Assembly (NCBI GenBank): GCA_023395755.1
Contig: JAEWYG010000019.1
Coordinates: 1 to 14,097, forward strand
DNA: 14,097 nt
Origin: Actinomycetes bacterium
GTDB taxonomy: Bacteria; Actinomycetota; Coriobacteriia; Coriobacteriales; Eggerthellaceae
Direction of reading: 5' to 3'
The position numbers and the translations under genes are program-made. Below the pieces are notes generated by a model. The model did no database searches. It had not been told where the DNA came from and saw nothing but the letters and a program-made list of their open reading frames with translations. The first letter of the stretch is position 1; each line of letters starts with the position of its first letter. Positions 13,389 to 14,097 of the stretch are shown here, piece after piece.

Positions 13389-14097
13389 CTAAACAAAGGA
13401 GAACGGACGATTAAATATCCCACGGATGGCTGCAAGATACTCCTTCGAACCCACAACCTCAATCGTGCCATCAGCCACAAGCGCGTCGAAACCAGCCGTA
13501 CCAGAAAGTAGGCCTCCCATGACCTCAAACGGCATGCGCAACTCAATACCCTGCTTGCCCTCGACCGCGCCGTCAACCAGCACACCAACGCAGTTGCGAA
13601 TATCCATCGACTTAGTCACTTTTTCGTCGGTAAAGGTGGTGGTCAGGAACGTGTCCATACCCTCAGCTTTTTCCGGAATCAGCGAAACGCGAAGCTGCTC
13701 AAGCAGAAGTTGCGCGGCATCGAAGAAACGCGCGACGGGTCCTGGGGAATACTCGTCGGTACCGTAAGCTTGCCTTCAAGAACAAGTGCCTGCGTGGAGT
13801 AGTAGTGGCGCGTGTTCGTTGCGTAAGTAACCTGAGCCATTTTGCGGAAAGCCTGCGCCTTAACCGCCTTGGCGGCTAAATTCTCAGCATCCACACCTTG
13901 TAGCACATAGGTTGCGAGCGTCGCGGCCCAAGCATACTGGTTGTCGAGCATCGCTTCCTGTGCAGCAAGAATGACGTTGTCTACGCCGCCCATGAGGTCG
14001 ACGATTTTAGCTCCCTCAAACGACTTGCTCACAGGGTGCAGCTCCAAAGCATCAACGCCGAACCAACCGACGTTGCCCGAGTACACAGCACGTACGT
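13389..14097 (-). pseudogene. Alkyl sulfatase-like protein, 3' part, with apparent frameshift (also cut by window edge)
   Basis: Two minus-strand frames together encode the C-terminal half of an alkyl sulfatase (SdsA1/BDS1/YjcS family, metallo-beta-lactamase superfamily). Entering from the window edge, the first frame has VYSGNVGWFG, DLMGGVDNVILAAQEAM, YAWAATLATYVLQG and NTRHYYSTQALVLEG, matching the alkyl sulfatase dimerization domain. It then drifts into unrelated residues and stops at 13679. The other frame continues naturally (VARFFDAAQLLLEQLRVSL) into an SCP2-like C-terminal domain (MDTFLTTTFTDEKVTKSM to the end at 13389). One missing base near 13737-13745, most simply a G lost from the GGG run at 13737-13739, would restore a single frame reading SIPQDPVARFF. 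The metal-binding catalytic domain lies outside the window. It may be a real inactivating mutation or a homopolymer sequencing error; both halves otherwise look well preserved. Confidence 0.82.

Overview
The window looks like chromosomal DNA from an anaerobic actinobacterium of the class Coriobacteriia, probably Eggerthellales. Three things point there. (1) There is an actinobacterial fhaA-fhaB-pstP-rodA-pbpA-pknB cell-wall signalling cluster. (2) A heme-less, Tat-exported lipoprotein of the fumarate-reductase flavoprotein family is divergent from a LuxR-type regulator tethered to a polytopic membrane domain, an arrangement typical of Eggerthella-like gut and oral bacteria. (3) Base composition is only moderately GC-rich for an actinobacterium, so a lower-GC genus such as Cryptobacterium is possible. 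The genus is inference; no rRNA or other marker is present.

Layout. Positions 1-282 (minus) hold the N-terminus of a membrane protein that runs off the left edge. Two stem-loops (352-430) separate it from the flavoprotein gene (448-2106, minus). A 218-base divergent control region (2107-2324) carries repeated GGGTGA/TCACCC boxes, candidate promoters and dyads. The membrane LuxR-type regulator follows (2325-3782, plus). After a dyad-rich leader comes a five-gene plus-strand operon: fhaA, fhaB, a PP2C phosphatase (pstP), a natural fusion of a RodA/FtsW glycosyltransferase with a class B penicillin-binding protein, and a PASTA-domain Ser/Thr kinase (pknB). A strong terminator at 11772-11810 closes it. 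A separately promoted gene for a Tat-exported coiled-coil NlpC/P60 endopeptidase lies at 12056-13171. The right end (13389-14097, minus) is the 3' part of an alkyl sulfatase-like gene broken by one apparent base deletion; a perfect 16-bp stem terminator lies between the two converging genes.

How the genes fit together. The central operon is a compact growth-control unit. PknB senses wall material through extracellular PASTA domains and phosphorylates partners inside the cell. The FHA proteins read phospho-threonine, PstP reverses the signal, and the RodA-PBP fusion polymerises and crosslinks peptidoglycan. The NlpC/P60 hydrolase downstream probably cuts peptidoglycan. Compared with the mycobacterial cluster, pknA is absent and rodA and pbpA are one gene. 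The left-hand flavoprotein and regulator look like an inducible respiratory reductase module with an unknown electron acceptor.

I did not find a wholly new system. The most notable items are the SEDS-PBP fusion, an extra beta-repeat domain at the C-terminus of PknB, the clustered boxes in the divergent promoter region, and the frameshift in the alkyl sulfatase-like gene. No tRNA, rRNA, CRISPR array or insertion sequence was recognised.
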